From Molanna angustata (Eukaryota; Arthropoda; Insecta; Trichoptera; Molannidae), in contig OY754978.1 of the NCBI GenBank assembly GCA_963576475.1, forward strand, positions 1,475,364-1,539,363: a DNA stretch of 64,000 nucleotides. Reading direction: 5' to 3'. The notes below the pieces were generated by a model. The model ran no database searches. It worked only from the letters and a program-made list of their open reading frames with translations, and had not been told where the DNA came from. Made by a program: the position numbers and the translations under genes. Below, one piece after another: positions 31,259-41,049 of the stretch (position 1 is the first letter of the stretch; each line of letters begins with the position of its first letter).

Positions 31259-32782
31259 CTAACTAAGTAACTTGAAATGTGTCTTCAAATGACTGATTAG
31301 GGCACCTTTTTGTACAAATATTTTATCGCATATATTACATTTGTGGTTCTTTACGTTGTTGTGTATCTTGAGATGTTCTCTTAGTGTTTTACGACTGGAC
31401 ATTCCTTTGCCACAAATCTGACAATCGTGTCTCTTGACACCGTAGTGCTTTGCCATGTGATCCATCATATCGGTCTTCCTGAAAAATCCTAAACTGCAAA
31501 CGCTACATCGGTGATCTTTCTGTTTCAAATGCGATTTTTTCATGTGTTCATTGAGTAAAACATTGGCAATGTATTTCTTGTCGCACATGGTACAAGGATA
31601 CATTTGGCATTTGACGTCATGCACGGCCAACATGTGGCGTCTCCTGGTCATAATACAACGGAACTTTTCCGGACATTTCAAACACTGAATTCTTATTTCG
31701 TTGTTGTGTTTTGTACGCACGTGACATTGTAAATTATATTTGTAAATGAATTTCCTATCGCACAATTTGCACTTGAACCTCTTGTTACCTTGCAAGTGGA
31801 TCTTGAAATGACTTCTCAGACTGAAGATGGATATGTAAGTTCTACCACAGACGTGACACAGAGCGTTTGGAAAGTGTTGCTTGTAGTGCGGACGAAGGAA
31901 GCTGTTGCTGTCAAATGTTCTGTCGCACATGGGACATTGCAGAATAGAGGGATCCAGAGGGGGCACAATGAAGGGAGGTCGTTGACACATTTCCAGCTCC
32001 CTTTTATATCCCGTAGCTGTCTTCATTTGTTCCGAAGTCGTACTCCAATTATCTTGGTCACTTTCACTGTCGACATTCAATATATCCATACAATCATTAT
32101 CATCACTGATGTTTAACGGTGATTGAGTATTTATGAAATAGTTCTCAGTTTCTGTTTCACATATCAATTTTATATTGTCAGTTTTGGTTTTATTGATTGT
32201 TGTTATATTGTCTTGTTCAAGTATTGTCATATCTGTGTAACAATAATCATGATCTATTGTATCAAACTGGAATTGTTCAGATATATCTATAACACTTGAT
32301 TTATGCGTATAATTATCATTGCAAATGACATTTGTAATATTATATTTAGTAGCTTCACCCTCAACATTTTGATTAATATTCTTAGATTTTCTATCTGATT
32401 GTTTCACATATTTTGATAAATGAGAATTAGAGAATAATGATGCATTAGCGCTTTTGTCAACATCTTGGGAAGTAATGTCTGCGCATAACTTGGTGTAAGA
32501 CAATTTGACTTTTTCACGAAACTTATAACAAAAGCGCACGCCCTTGACGCAAATGTCGCATATGAAATATTTAATTTTGTTTGACGTTTGTGTAAAGTTC
32601 ATTTTGAAACATTTTTTAATCATTCTCGAATAGTTTTCGACTGTTCCGTCGATTAGAAAATGATCTTTCTGCATTAAATTCAGATTTTCTGTACGTTTAC
32701 ATATTATGCAGAGTATGCTCCTTTTCAAATCTTTCATAGTCTCCATTATTTGATGATATTTAGTTCCATGAAATTTGTCCAA
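31259..32782 (-). CDS. ZAD-C2H2 zinc-finger protein (ZNF-8)
   Basis: 507 residues, closest to ZNF-6 and ZNF-7. ZAD cysteines are C25/C28 and C75/C78. The linker and the DNWSTTSEQMKTATGYK motif match its sisters, with eight fingers to the C-terminus. It looks mosaic: finger 3 is like ZNF-6 at the start (FKCKLCDRKFI) but like ZNF-7 in the helix (YNLQCHVRTKHN), as expected from gene conversion. M13 (32746) is the probable start. Its 3' flank is fused to a broken LINE at 31236, and its 5' flank carries a young fold-back insertion. Confidence 0.94.
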   Translation of the reverse strand: MDKFHGTKYHQIMETMKDLKRSILCIICKRTENLNLMQKDHFLIDGTVENYSRMIKKCFKMNFTQTSNKIKYFICDICVKGVRFCYKFREKVKLSYTKLCADITSQDVDKSANASLFSNSHLSKYVKQSDRKSKNINQNVEGEATKYNITNVICNDNYTHKSSVIDISEQFQFDTIDHDYCYTDMTILEQDNITTINKTKTDNIKLICETETENYFINTQSPLNISDDNDCMDILNVDSESDQDNWSTTSEQMKTATGYKRELEMCQRPPFIVPPLDPSILQCPMCDRTFDSNSFLRPHYKQHFPNALCHVCGRTYISIFSLRSHFKIHLQGNKRFKCKLCDRKFIYKYNLQCHVRTKHNNEIRIQCLKCPEKFRCIMTRRRHMLAVHDVKCQMYPCTMCDKKYIANVLLNEHMKKSHLKQKDHRCSVCSLGFFRKTDMMDHMAKHYGVKRHDCQICGKGMSSRKTLREHLKIHNNVKNHKCNICDKIFVQKGALISHLKTHFKLLS

Positions 32783-32832
32783 TTATAATCAAAATACTTG
32801 TCCTTCACTTTGACTTCCGTCCTTAGTTTTGA

Positions 32833-32872
32833 GGACTATTGAATGATGACCATCTAAAAATAATGACTGTGT
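32833..32872 (-). promoter_or_regulatory. Leader block of ZNF-8
   Basis: CATTATTTTTAG|ATGGTCATCATTCAATAG, a 5-codon uORF. It differs from ZNF-6 by one codon. Confidence 0.55.
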
Positions 32873-32926
32873 CAGAAAGTCACTAGGAATGTTTATTTAA
32901 ATACAAATCAAGGTGTCATTGAATCT

Positions 32927-33290
32927 CTAATTTTTTGACTGCTAATATGTGATGGAATTCCATTATCAATATTATAAAATTACTTAAAAAAATAAGTAAA
33001 AACACAAATTTCTAACTTTATTCCATTAATTTTAAGTGTTGACCACTGACGCGTTTCGCTCAAAGAGCATCTACTGAATGGTCAACCAAAGAGCATCTAC
33101 TGAATGGTCAACCAAAGAGCATCTACTGAATTGTCAACCAAAGAGCATCTACTGAATGGTCAACCAAAGAGCATCTACTGAATGACCATTCATGCTCTTT
33201 GAACGAAACAAGTCAGTGGTCAACACTTTAAATTAGTGGAATAAAGTTAAAAATTTGTATTTTTACTTATTTTTTAAGTTATTTTATAAT
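32927..33290. mobile_element. Fold-back element with internal minisatellite and 9-bp target duplication
   Basis: ATTGAATCT is duplicated at 32918-32926 and 33291-33299. The paralogous position upstream of ZNF-6 (near 23257) has a single equivalent copy, CTGAATCT, i.e. an empty site. The insert contains long inverted arms (about 32968-33065 and about 33190-33293) and a central array of the CAAAGAGCATCTACTGAATG unit, about five copies of 26 bp. It has no coding capacity. Confidence 0.78.
33063..33190 (+). repeat. 26-bp minisatellite, about 5 copies
   Basis: The unit contains CAAAGAGCATCTACTGAATG followed by GTCAAC. It is the loop-proximal part of the fold-back element. Confidence 0.88.
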
Positions 33291-33563
33291 ATTGAATCTG
33301 TAAGGGTTATGTAGTCTTTATAATTATATGAAAAAATAAAAAATTTCATAGATATTTTCTATATTTTCTGCAAATAAAAATAGTGTAAATATTCCACATT
33401 TTAAAAGCCGTACTTAAATACAAACAAATTGTGGCTAATGTTTCTATATCTCTACCATGTAATATAACATACCTTACTATATATGTATGTATAATATATG
33501 TAGTTAATAGTGAGATCAAGATATCTATCCCATTTATTTTTTCTTGTGAAAAACAATTTATTA

Positions 33564-33783
33564 ATTACAGCTTTAGTGCATCCAGATACAATATTATATA
33601 ATTACAGCTTTAGTGCATCCAGATACAATATTATATAATTACAGCTTTAGTGCATCCAGATACAATATTATATAATTACAGCTTTAGTGCATCCAGATAC
33701 AATATTATATAATTACAGCTTTAGTGCATCCAGATAAAATATTATATAATTACAGCTTTAGTGCATCCAGATACAATATTATA
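33564..33783 (+). repeat. 37-bp minisatellite, 6 copies
   Basis: The unit contains ATTACAGCTTTAGTGCATCC and ends in an AATATTATATA stretch. The copies are almost identical, with one C-to-A change in the fifth. Confidence 0.92.
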
Positions 33784-34931
33784 ATACAGAATTAGTATTG
33801 TGTGCATTTATAAATTCCGTTTTTAAACAAACTTATGTTTTTAAAGAGGAACTGAATGTTTTTGCCGGAAAGTTGACTTTGTATTAGCATATTTATATAA
33901 ATTCATTAGCCACATGGGGTGTTTCGACTTATTAGGGAAACAGGGATGACAGCCCCGTTTGTGGTTTAACAAAGAGACAATTAGCATTATTGTGTATTCT
34001 GAAAACTGCCACCTACAAAAACAGTATATACATTTAATTTTACGCAATTTCCTAATACAAAGTTTATTTACAAATCTTATTTAGTAAATTTTCTAGGAAA
34101 TTTGAAATTATTTTCATTTTAAAATGTTTACAATCTCAGAATGCAGTGCTTACAAAATTAATCAATATTGTGGAACTTTTTTGGTACAATTTATTCAAAG
34201 GACAAGACAAAAATTTATATTGAAATGATTTCTATATACACAGGATTAATTTCTAGAGTAATCTGCGTTCTAGAAAACAGCTCTTCATCTTTTAGCCATA
34301 AAAATCTTTGTATATACTCAAAGAAACGGAGAAACCAAGGCTTACAAATTACCATTATTGGATGGCTTATGTAGACTTGTGGCGGTACATCGATTAGATT
34401 GAATTTGCATGGTGGGAGGCGAAACCCAACCTAATAAATACACAACTACACGAACTTACAAAAGACAACCCAGTACACATAATATGTTATAGATTGAATA
34501 ACTTTTACAAAGTGTCATTGGCTGGCTAGTAGTAAGTGTACACTAATAGCATTTATCAATTATGTCTTTCATTCATGAATAATTGTCGGAAGTAATATAT
34601 ATTCAGAATGCAAAAATTATGTACTTGCTTCGGCAGTACATATACTATATTATTTCCACTCTAACGCTATATGTGTAAGATAAAATAAACTATTAAGACT
34701 CAGCACATACGCAGAATTTCTTCTTTTAATCACATCAGGATGATTGTCTATAGAAATAATGTGGACATCACTTGCTTATGAAATGATACTGATAATGAGT
34801 AGATGAAGACTGCTAATGATAATTTCTCTTATTATATTCCTTAATTAATAAAAAAAAGTGAATTTGAAATTGTGAATATACATATATTGAGGTGGTCATC
34901 AAACATTATGAAAATGAATGCATAAAGATCA
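33784..34931. other. AT-rich spacer
   Basis: No gene is recognised. Two 68-codon frames (33841-34047 minus, 34168-34374 plus) have no domain. Confidence 0.4.
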
Positions 34932-35113
34932 GGGGGGCAAGTCTGGTCCAACCGGTGAAATCAAAACCCTCAAGATTACCCATATCATGGATATAATTAT
35001 TATATGGAGCTCTATAATATCTTTATATGTCATAAAACTCCATATGATAATTACACCCCATGATATGGGTAATCACGAGGTTTTGATTTGCCGGTTGGAC
35101 CAGACTTGCCCCC
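34932..35113. mobile_element. Palindromic MITE (family GGGGGCAAGTCTGGTCC), complete copy
   Basis: The element is almost fully self-complementary: the left arm has GGGGGCAAGTCTGGTCCAAC and the right arm ends with its complement, with a centre near 35022. Two more copies occur, one split between 40046 and 45177 and one at 50039-50229. Inner arms contain ATTACCCATATCATGG. Confidence 0.88.
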
Positions 35114-35494
35114 AGAGGTGGCCAAAGCCATTCCTAGTTTCATGCTTGCCTAATTCTTAAAACATGCCGTACCGACTGGATGCGCCGCACCGTTTGCCGT
35201 GGCACTATGGAGTTTCGATCGTTTGGAATTCCATTTTGGTGTGTCAGGCCAATTGGACTGCGTGAATTTTAGCTTTTCAGAGTGATAGCAAGCCATTTGG
35301 AAGGATGGCACAATCGTGAATGGGGGCCTTAAAAGGTAAAAAATTCGGGCAACTTTAGTCAATTTACGCGTTCAAAGGGTTAATTTCCCAGTTCTCCTAT
35401 AACATTCCTACTTGATCTCTATTGAGATATTAATTAAGCCATAATTGAAGTATGTGTGTAAGAGGATGGATAGTCTTCAGTATAATAATAATAA

Positions 35495-36125
35495 TTTATA
35501 AAGAGTTATTTAGTGACCACTCCAAGGGCACTATACATTTATAAAGAGTTATTTAATGACCACTCCAAGGGCGCTATAAATTTATAAAGAGTTATTTAGT
35601 GACCACTCCAAGGGCGCTATAAATTTATAAAGAGTTAATTATCGACGAAGTTTTTATTTGGTAGAATTCCATTATAAGTTATATCTATAGTTGAAAGTAA
35701 AGACTTTATGATTCTACATTAATTTTTTATTCTGCGCGATAGGCCTATTTCGCCTTGTTAGGGCATTAACTAGCTAATGCCCTAACAAGGCGAAATAGGC
35801 CTATCGCGCAGAATAAATAATTAATGTAGAATCATAAAGTCTTTACTTTCAATTATAGATATAACTTATAGTTATTTAATGACCACTCCAAGGGCGCTAT
35901 AAATTTATAAAGAGTTATTTAATGACCACTCCAAGGGCGCTATAAATTTATAAAGAGTTATTTAGTGACCACTCCAAGGGCGTTATAAATTTATAAAGAG
36001 TTATTTAATGACCACTCCAAGGGCGCTATAAATTTATTAAGAGTTATTTAGTGACCACTCCAAGGGCGCTATAAATTTATAAAGAGTTATTTAGTGACCA
36101 CTCCAAGGGCGCTACAAATTTATTT
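35495..36125 (+). repeat. 43-bp minisatellite, about 9 copies, interrupted by a fold-back insertion
   Basis: The unit contains AGTGACCACTCCAAGGGCGC followed by TATAAATTTATAAAGAGTTATTT. Three copies precede and six follow the insertion at 35638-35870. The GGGCGCTATAAAT core resembles the 3' end of the LINE at 55310-55330 (GGCGCTATATAAATTG). Confidence 0.9.
35638..35870. mobile_element. Near-perfect fold-back element inside the 43-bp array
   Basis: The arms 35674-35767 and 35775-35869 are nearly perfect complements around TAACTAGCTA. They contain TCTGCGCGATAGGCCTATTT and ATGATTCTACATTAATT. GTTA occurs on both sides of the insert, but it also lies in the host repeat, so the target duplication is uncertain. 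Confidence 0.8.
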
Positions 36126-36449
36126 TAGACAACATTATTCTTAAGTAATTTACTAAAAGTGCCAAGGCCCTGAGCTCCACGTATATCTGGGAGCCATGTA
36201 TTCCACTTTCAAGGCTCATCCACACAGAAACTGCAATCATAGTAAGCCAATTTATTGACTCCTCTGAAGAATTGGCACTCTGTGATCCAGAAGATCTAAA
36301 CTTGAGATGTCTTCCTGATGGCATATTCTTTTGAGACAATTCTTGATAGTATGTAATATGGAGCCAAGCCATCAAGTACCTATATCTTATACTCGTTCAA
36401 GACACTTCAACCAGTGTAGTTCTAAGTAGTAGTATGAAAGAGATTAGTA

Positions 36450-37898
36450 TTATTTAAAATGTGTCTTCATGTGACCCTTAAGAGCACACTTTTGAACAAA
36501 CGCTTTTTCACAGACATCACATTTGTAATTTTTTATGTTGTTGTGAATTTTTAGGTGTTCTCGGAGGCTCTTTTGGCTCGCCAAAGCTTTCCCGCAAAAT
36601 TCGCAATGGTGTCGGCTGACACCGGTGTGTTTGGCCATGTGATCGTTCAGATCTCGCTTATTGTAGAATGCGGCGCTGCAAAGGGTGCACTGGAAGTCTC
36701 GCTGTTTAAAGTGGGAGGTCTTCATGTGCTTGCGGAACTTGCACGCCGTGATGAAGGACTTTTCGCACATGGTGCACGGATACATTTTGCACTTGACACC
36801 GTGTACCACCAGCATATGGTGTCTCCTGGTGATGGTGCTCTTGAACCTCTGGGGACACTCGTAGCACTGGAATCTGACCTCGTGTTGGTGGAAAGTTCGA
36901 ACGTGGGACTTTAAGTTGTTGGGATAGGAGAAGGCTCGATCGCATAGGGTACACTTGAACTGTTTGACGGCTTGAGAGTGCAGATTCATGTGGACTTTGA
37001 AGCTGTACTTGTTGGAGTACGGCTTCCCGCATACGTCGCACAGATATTCAAAGAAGTGTTGGAAGTAATGGACACGCAGCAGTATGTGTGAGTCGAAGCG
37101 ATCGTTGCAGTTGGGACAGTCTAATCTGTCGGGTCCCAAGTTGGGCATCGTGAACGAGGAACGTTTGCACATTTCTATTTCTCTCTTGTATCCCGTCGCT
37201 CTTCTTATTTCATCAGTTGTCACGCTCCAGTTGTCATCGTCTTCGTTCCCGCTGCTGATTTCGATGCAGCCGTCTTCATATTCCCTCTCGTCATGAGGAT
37301 CTAACTTTATGGAATGTTTCGTTTCCTTTTTGATGGAAGACGAGTGGACTTTTTTCGTTGCAGATTTGTCCGTTATGTTTACGATAGGGACTTCGAAAAA
37401 ATTTGAATTGCGTTTTGAATTGGAAGAATTTAAAGACATTTTGGTTTGTTTCAATATTTTTTCTTTAGCTATGGATGTTGATTTCATGGAACATTGCATA
37501 TAATTTGGTTTGTTGGATATCATCAGATATTTAGTTTCTTGTGATGGTTCAGTTTTAAAATTTATGTTGTTCCCTCTCATATTATACAAACGTTTATATG
37601 ACATTTTGACCTTTTCTCTAAACATATAACAATAGCGTACAGATTTGACACACACTTGGCATATCTTGTACCGCCTCTGATTTGATTGATTGAAAAAGTT
37701 TATTTTGAAGCACTTTGCAATCATTTTAGCATAGTTTTCCATATTATCGCCTGTTGGATAATCATGTTGCATTCTTTTGAGGTTATCTGTTCTATTGCAG
37801 ATGATGCAACTTTCGTTGGGATCTCTGTTTGATGTTGGTTTAGAGGTGGTTTTCAACGGATAAGCCATTTTGGGATTCGACATTTTCATTAAATTCAA
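36450..37898 (-). CDS. ZAD-C2H2 zinc-finger protein (ZNF-9)
   Basis: 482 residues. ZAD ligands are C31/C34 and C80/C83. The Lys/Ser-rich linker turns acidic (EDDD) just ahead of DNWSVTTDEIRRATGYK at about residue 223, and eight fingers follow. Finger 4 carries TITRRHHM in place of TITRRRHM. The finger-coding half has clearly higher GC than the flanks, which creates long antisense shadows. Several methionines (1, 4, 6, 11) precede the ZAD, so the start is not settled. An 87-codon minus frame downstream (36112-36375) is not part of it. Confidence 0.94.
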   Translation of the reverse strand: MNLMKMSNPKMAYPLKTTSKPTSNRDPNESCIICNRTDNLKRMQHDYPTGDNMENYAKMIAKCFKINFFNQSNQRRYKICQVCVKSVRYCYMFREKVKMSYKRLYNMRGNNINFKTEPSQETKYLMISNKPNYMQCSMKSTSIAKEKILKQTKMSLNSSNSKRNSNFFEVPIVNITDKSATKKVHSSSIKKETKHSIKLDPHDEREYEDGCIEISSGNEDDDNWSVTTDEIRRATGYKREIEMCKRSSFTMPNLGPDRLDCPNCNDRFDSHILLRVHYFQHFFEYLCDVCGKPYSNKYSFKVHMNLHSQAVKQFKCTLCDRAFSYPNNLKSHVRTFHQHEVRFQCYECPQRFKSTITRRHHMLVVHGVKCKMYPCTMCEKSFITACKFRKHMKTSHFKQRDFQCTLCSAAFYNKRDLNDHMAKHTGVSRHHCEFCGKALASQKSLREHLKIHNNIKNYKCDVCEKAFVQKCALKGHMKTHFK

Positions 37899-38074
37899 TA
37901 TTTAAATTTATATCATTGAATGATTGTATGACATAGCATCTGTTTTAGAAATCCATGTTTGTTGAAATTTACTACTTTCTTTCCTAATGTATTTAGCTTC
38001 TTTGGTTTAACCTTTAAATGTCTGTCCTGATGTGATAAGTTCCAAATAAAAACATCTTCTTCTTCATCTTTGTG

Positions 38075-38141
38075 TGGTGACGTCCTACCACCGACTGATG
38101 GTCATCTAAAAATCATTAAAGTCTTTCTTACTATCCAATTC
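38075..38141 (-). promoter_or_regulatory. Leader block of ZNF-9
   Basis: In mRNA sense it reads GGATAGTAAGAAAGACTTTA, then ATGATTTTTAG|ATGACCATCAGTCGGTGGTAG (a 6-codon uORF). Confidence 0.6.
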
Positions 38142-38305
38142 TTGCTATAATTATGAACATTTTTTCAAAATAACATTTCAGTTTTCTTTTTAAGCATATT
38201 TTATTTCAAAAAAAAAAAACAATGACAGATGTAATAAAATAGGCAGCGTATTGGAGACTATAAAAATAATTTCATGACTAAACTACTTTTGGTGTTTGGA
38301 ATGCA

Positions 38306-38663
38306 GAGTGAATTGCTCCCTACTATTTTGAAGAGTGAATTGCTCCCTACTATTTAGCAGAGTGAATTGTTCCCTACTATTTAGCAGAGTGAATTGTTCC
38401 CTACTATTTAGCAGAGTGAATTGCTCCCTACTATTTAGTAGAGTGAATTGCTCCCTGCTATTTAGTAGAGTGAATTGCTCCCTACTATTCAGCAGAGTGA
38501 ATTGCTCCCTACTATTTAGTAGAGTGAATTGCTCCCTACTATTTAGTAGAGTGAATTTCTCCCTTCTATTTAGCAGAGTGAATTGCTCCCTACTATTTAG
38601 CAAAGTGAATTTCTCCCTACTATTTAGCAGAGTGAATTGCTCCCTACTATTTAGCAGGGTGAG
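38306..38663 (+). repeat. 27-bp minisatellite, about 12-13 copies
   Basis: The unit is AGTGAATTGCTCCCTACTA followed by TTTAGCAG. Because 27 is a multiple of three and no stop falls in some frames, it produces two long repetitive open frames (127 codons plus strand, 137 minus). These show a nine-residue period and no sign of being genes. Confidence 0.93.
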
Positions 38664-40045
38664 AATTGCTTCATGTAATACAATAATTGTATTCATTTTT
38701 GAGAATATTCATTTTTGAATACAAGCCCTAATAGACTACATATTTGTTTGCCTATAATAATAAACACTAAGAATAGTTTGTCAATAATTAACACATAAAA
38801 AGTCCTGACTAACTTCATTTATCAGGTGATAATCGAGAAATTTGTTTTAGATTATTTCACGTATATAATTATATCACTTCTCTGGGTTGGAAACACTAGT
38901 TAGTTGAAAGATATTGCCGCTGTGCAATAATATCGCTACTTGTTCAGGACGCAATCAGAGCGGTGATTGTATATTATACGTAAAAGAGATAACATTTGAA
39001 ATGTACGCAGGTACAAGGTACAATTTCAATAGTTTTAAACTATGATGTAAATCATCATATATTAGAGAAAAAAATAATATCTTATTTGTACAGTTTTGTC
39101 TCTTTATCATAAATATTTTGAAGCCTAAAATAATAGATAAAGTGAGCTTTTTACAGCAGAAATTTAATTTTGTATAAACACCACAGGAGAAGATAGTACA
39201 ATGTACTTGTGTTTTTTGTAAGCGAGTTTTCTTTTCTTAACCCAATCAAAATACTCGACGTAATCGCTTGAGTTAGTACACAAATACATTGCATTTACGA
39301 GCACAAACCACAGATAATATAGAACTTAACCTTTTTAAGACAAGCGTCATGTATAGATGCCCACCGGCAGCGTGCCTAAACGCCGAGCGTCATCTATACA
39401 TGCCCTCATGGCTATACACAATTGTGAACCTTCATATCTCAGTAAATTCATACTTGATTGAGACGAAAATTGGATGAATATTACTCACATATATTTGACT
39501 TCAAGACATCTGTCGGTGAATCAACAAAACAATTGTTAATTTATTTTAAGAATTCTAAACACTGAAATTCATCGATTATCACCAGTGAAATTTACACTCT
39601 CCCACGCTTTGTAAGGATCTAATATGCATGCGCGTAGGAGAGAGGGATACTGCGCCAGTTCATTTTGTTGTTTTGCGCTGAACATTTTGCTTTGAATTTG
39701 ATCCTTACCAATACACAATCGGGCATATTCCTTATCTACATCAAATGCCGGAAGGATCATGTGACATATCGATGCCGCCATGTACTTTTTTATATGGAGA
39801 TAACTATGATAGCATTATTCTTCATTTATCTTATGTTTATATTATGAAGTGTTCAATTTCATTTAGTTTATGTGATCTTTTGTTTATCTTTGATCTTTTT
39901 ATGATAATATCTACGATATTGAAAGAAATCTGTGTGGGACGCGAAATACTGTCCGTCTGTAGGTAATGCATGTACTTGTACCTACCCGTCTTGATTGGGT
40001 TAAATCTTTTCATCTCCTATGGTGTTTATACAAAATTGAGGATCA
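38664..40045. other. Spacer with truncated SINE-like tail
   Basis: Near 38878-38940, TCTCTGGGTTGGAAACACT and the following GCCGCTGTGCAATAATATCG resemble the body of the SINE at 10512. No gene is recognised in the rest. Confidence 0.4.
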
Positions 40046-40164
40046 GGGGGGCAAGTCTGGTTGACCGTCGAAATGAAAACCCTTCTTGTTTACCCATATC
40101 ATGGATATAATTATTATATGGAGTTCTATAATATCTTTAGATGTCATAGAACTCCATACGATAA
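40046..40164 (+). mobile_element. Left half of a split palindromic MITE
   Basis: It matches the left arm and centre of the MITE at 34932, starting GGGGGGCAAGTCTGG and containing ATTACCCATATCATGG-like sequence. It stops at CTCCATACGATAAT. The missing right arm is at 45113-45177. Confidence 0.85.
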
Positions 40165-40435
40165 TGGGCATGATGACTAATTTTGAAAAACTATCTCACG
40201 ATGTTTTTACGCATTCACTGTTTTCAAATATATATACATTTCTACATAAAATAAAGGTTTAGTAGCAAAAATCGCCATTTTAAAATCAAATTTGACATTT
40301 ACGCCAAAAAACGCTTGTAGTATCATGGCGGCTGCCGACCCTGACGGTGACGTCACGATATCGTAAACTACATATCACTACTATATGTACTATATGTATT
40401 CTAAGACGATTTGTGTATTTATAATCAATTCAAAA

Positions 40436-40590
40436 GTGCATAAGTGTTGTGCGGTCCCTAAATGTACAAACACGACGAAAAAAACACCTACTGAGGTATT
40501 TGTTTTCGTCCCACGCGAAAAAAAAGAGAAATAAGTGATTAAATTTCGCACGGCGAGACACAAGTGTATTTTATTAAGTACGCGTTTACA
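40436..40590 (+). pseudogene. THAP zinc-finger domain remnant
   Basis: The plus strand reads KCCAVPKCTNTTKKTPTEVF then VFVPREKKR, which matches the start of a THAP domain (C..C pattern, then F.VP). After a frame slip in an A-run, a stop replaces the invariant W and is followed by LNFARRDTSVF, the next THAP segment. The later C..H pair is not recognisable. THAP domains are the DNA-binding part of P-element-type transposases and of host proteins derived from them. Confidence 0.6.
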
Positions 40591-41049
40591 ATGAAGTACA
40601 GTATTTGTTCCACCACGTTTAGCTCTCAGTAATATAATATTTACCATTATTTAGGCAATAAGCATATAAAGAACTTCATTAATGTCCAAACGTCAAAGGC
40701 CATCATACGTTTCCTGCGTATGTTTTTAGCTTATGAACACATAATGTAGAGAGAAGAAGGAGCATATTTTATCGATTTTCGAGATGTAAGTTGTATTTAA
40801 ATTACAGATAAATAAAGTACTTATATGTACTTATTATTAAGTTTTTACGTTTCGAAATTCTGATGAGCAAAAGTCTTTGTTCGACGCAAAGAAATATCCG
40901 ACCATCAAAAGTTCCATTCTAGGTAAGACAGGCAGAAGAAATGACTACTATAGCTGCTGTTGCTAAAAATAACGATAGCAGATAAATATAGCTTGTTATG
41001 AACACAATACAAATAACGAGCGCTATGTAATAATTCGTATGCTGCTAAA

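Noticed and set aside
33063..33783. CRISPR-like array
   Set aside because: The 26-bp and 37-bp units are contiguous tandem repeats without unique spacers, in a eukaryotic sequence.
36112..36375. 87-codon minus frame just downstream of ZNF-9
   Set aside because: No finger, ZAD or transposon domain is recognisable, and it begins in the edge of the 43-bp repeat array. Not supported as a gene.
38283..38718. Two long repetitive open frames on opposite strands (137 and 127 codons)
   Set aside because: They are produced by the 27-bp minisatellite, whose length is a multiple of three. There is no start context, domain or non-repetitive part.
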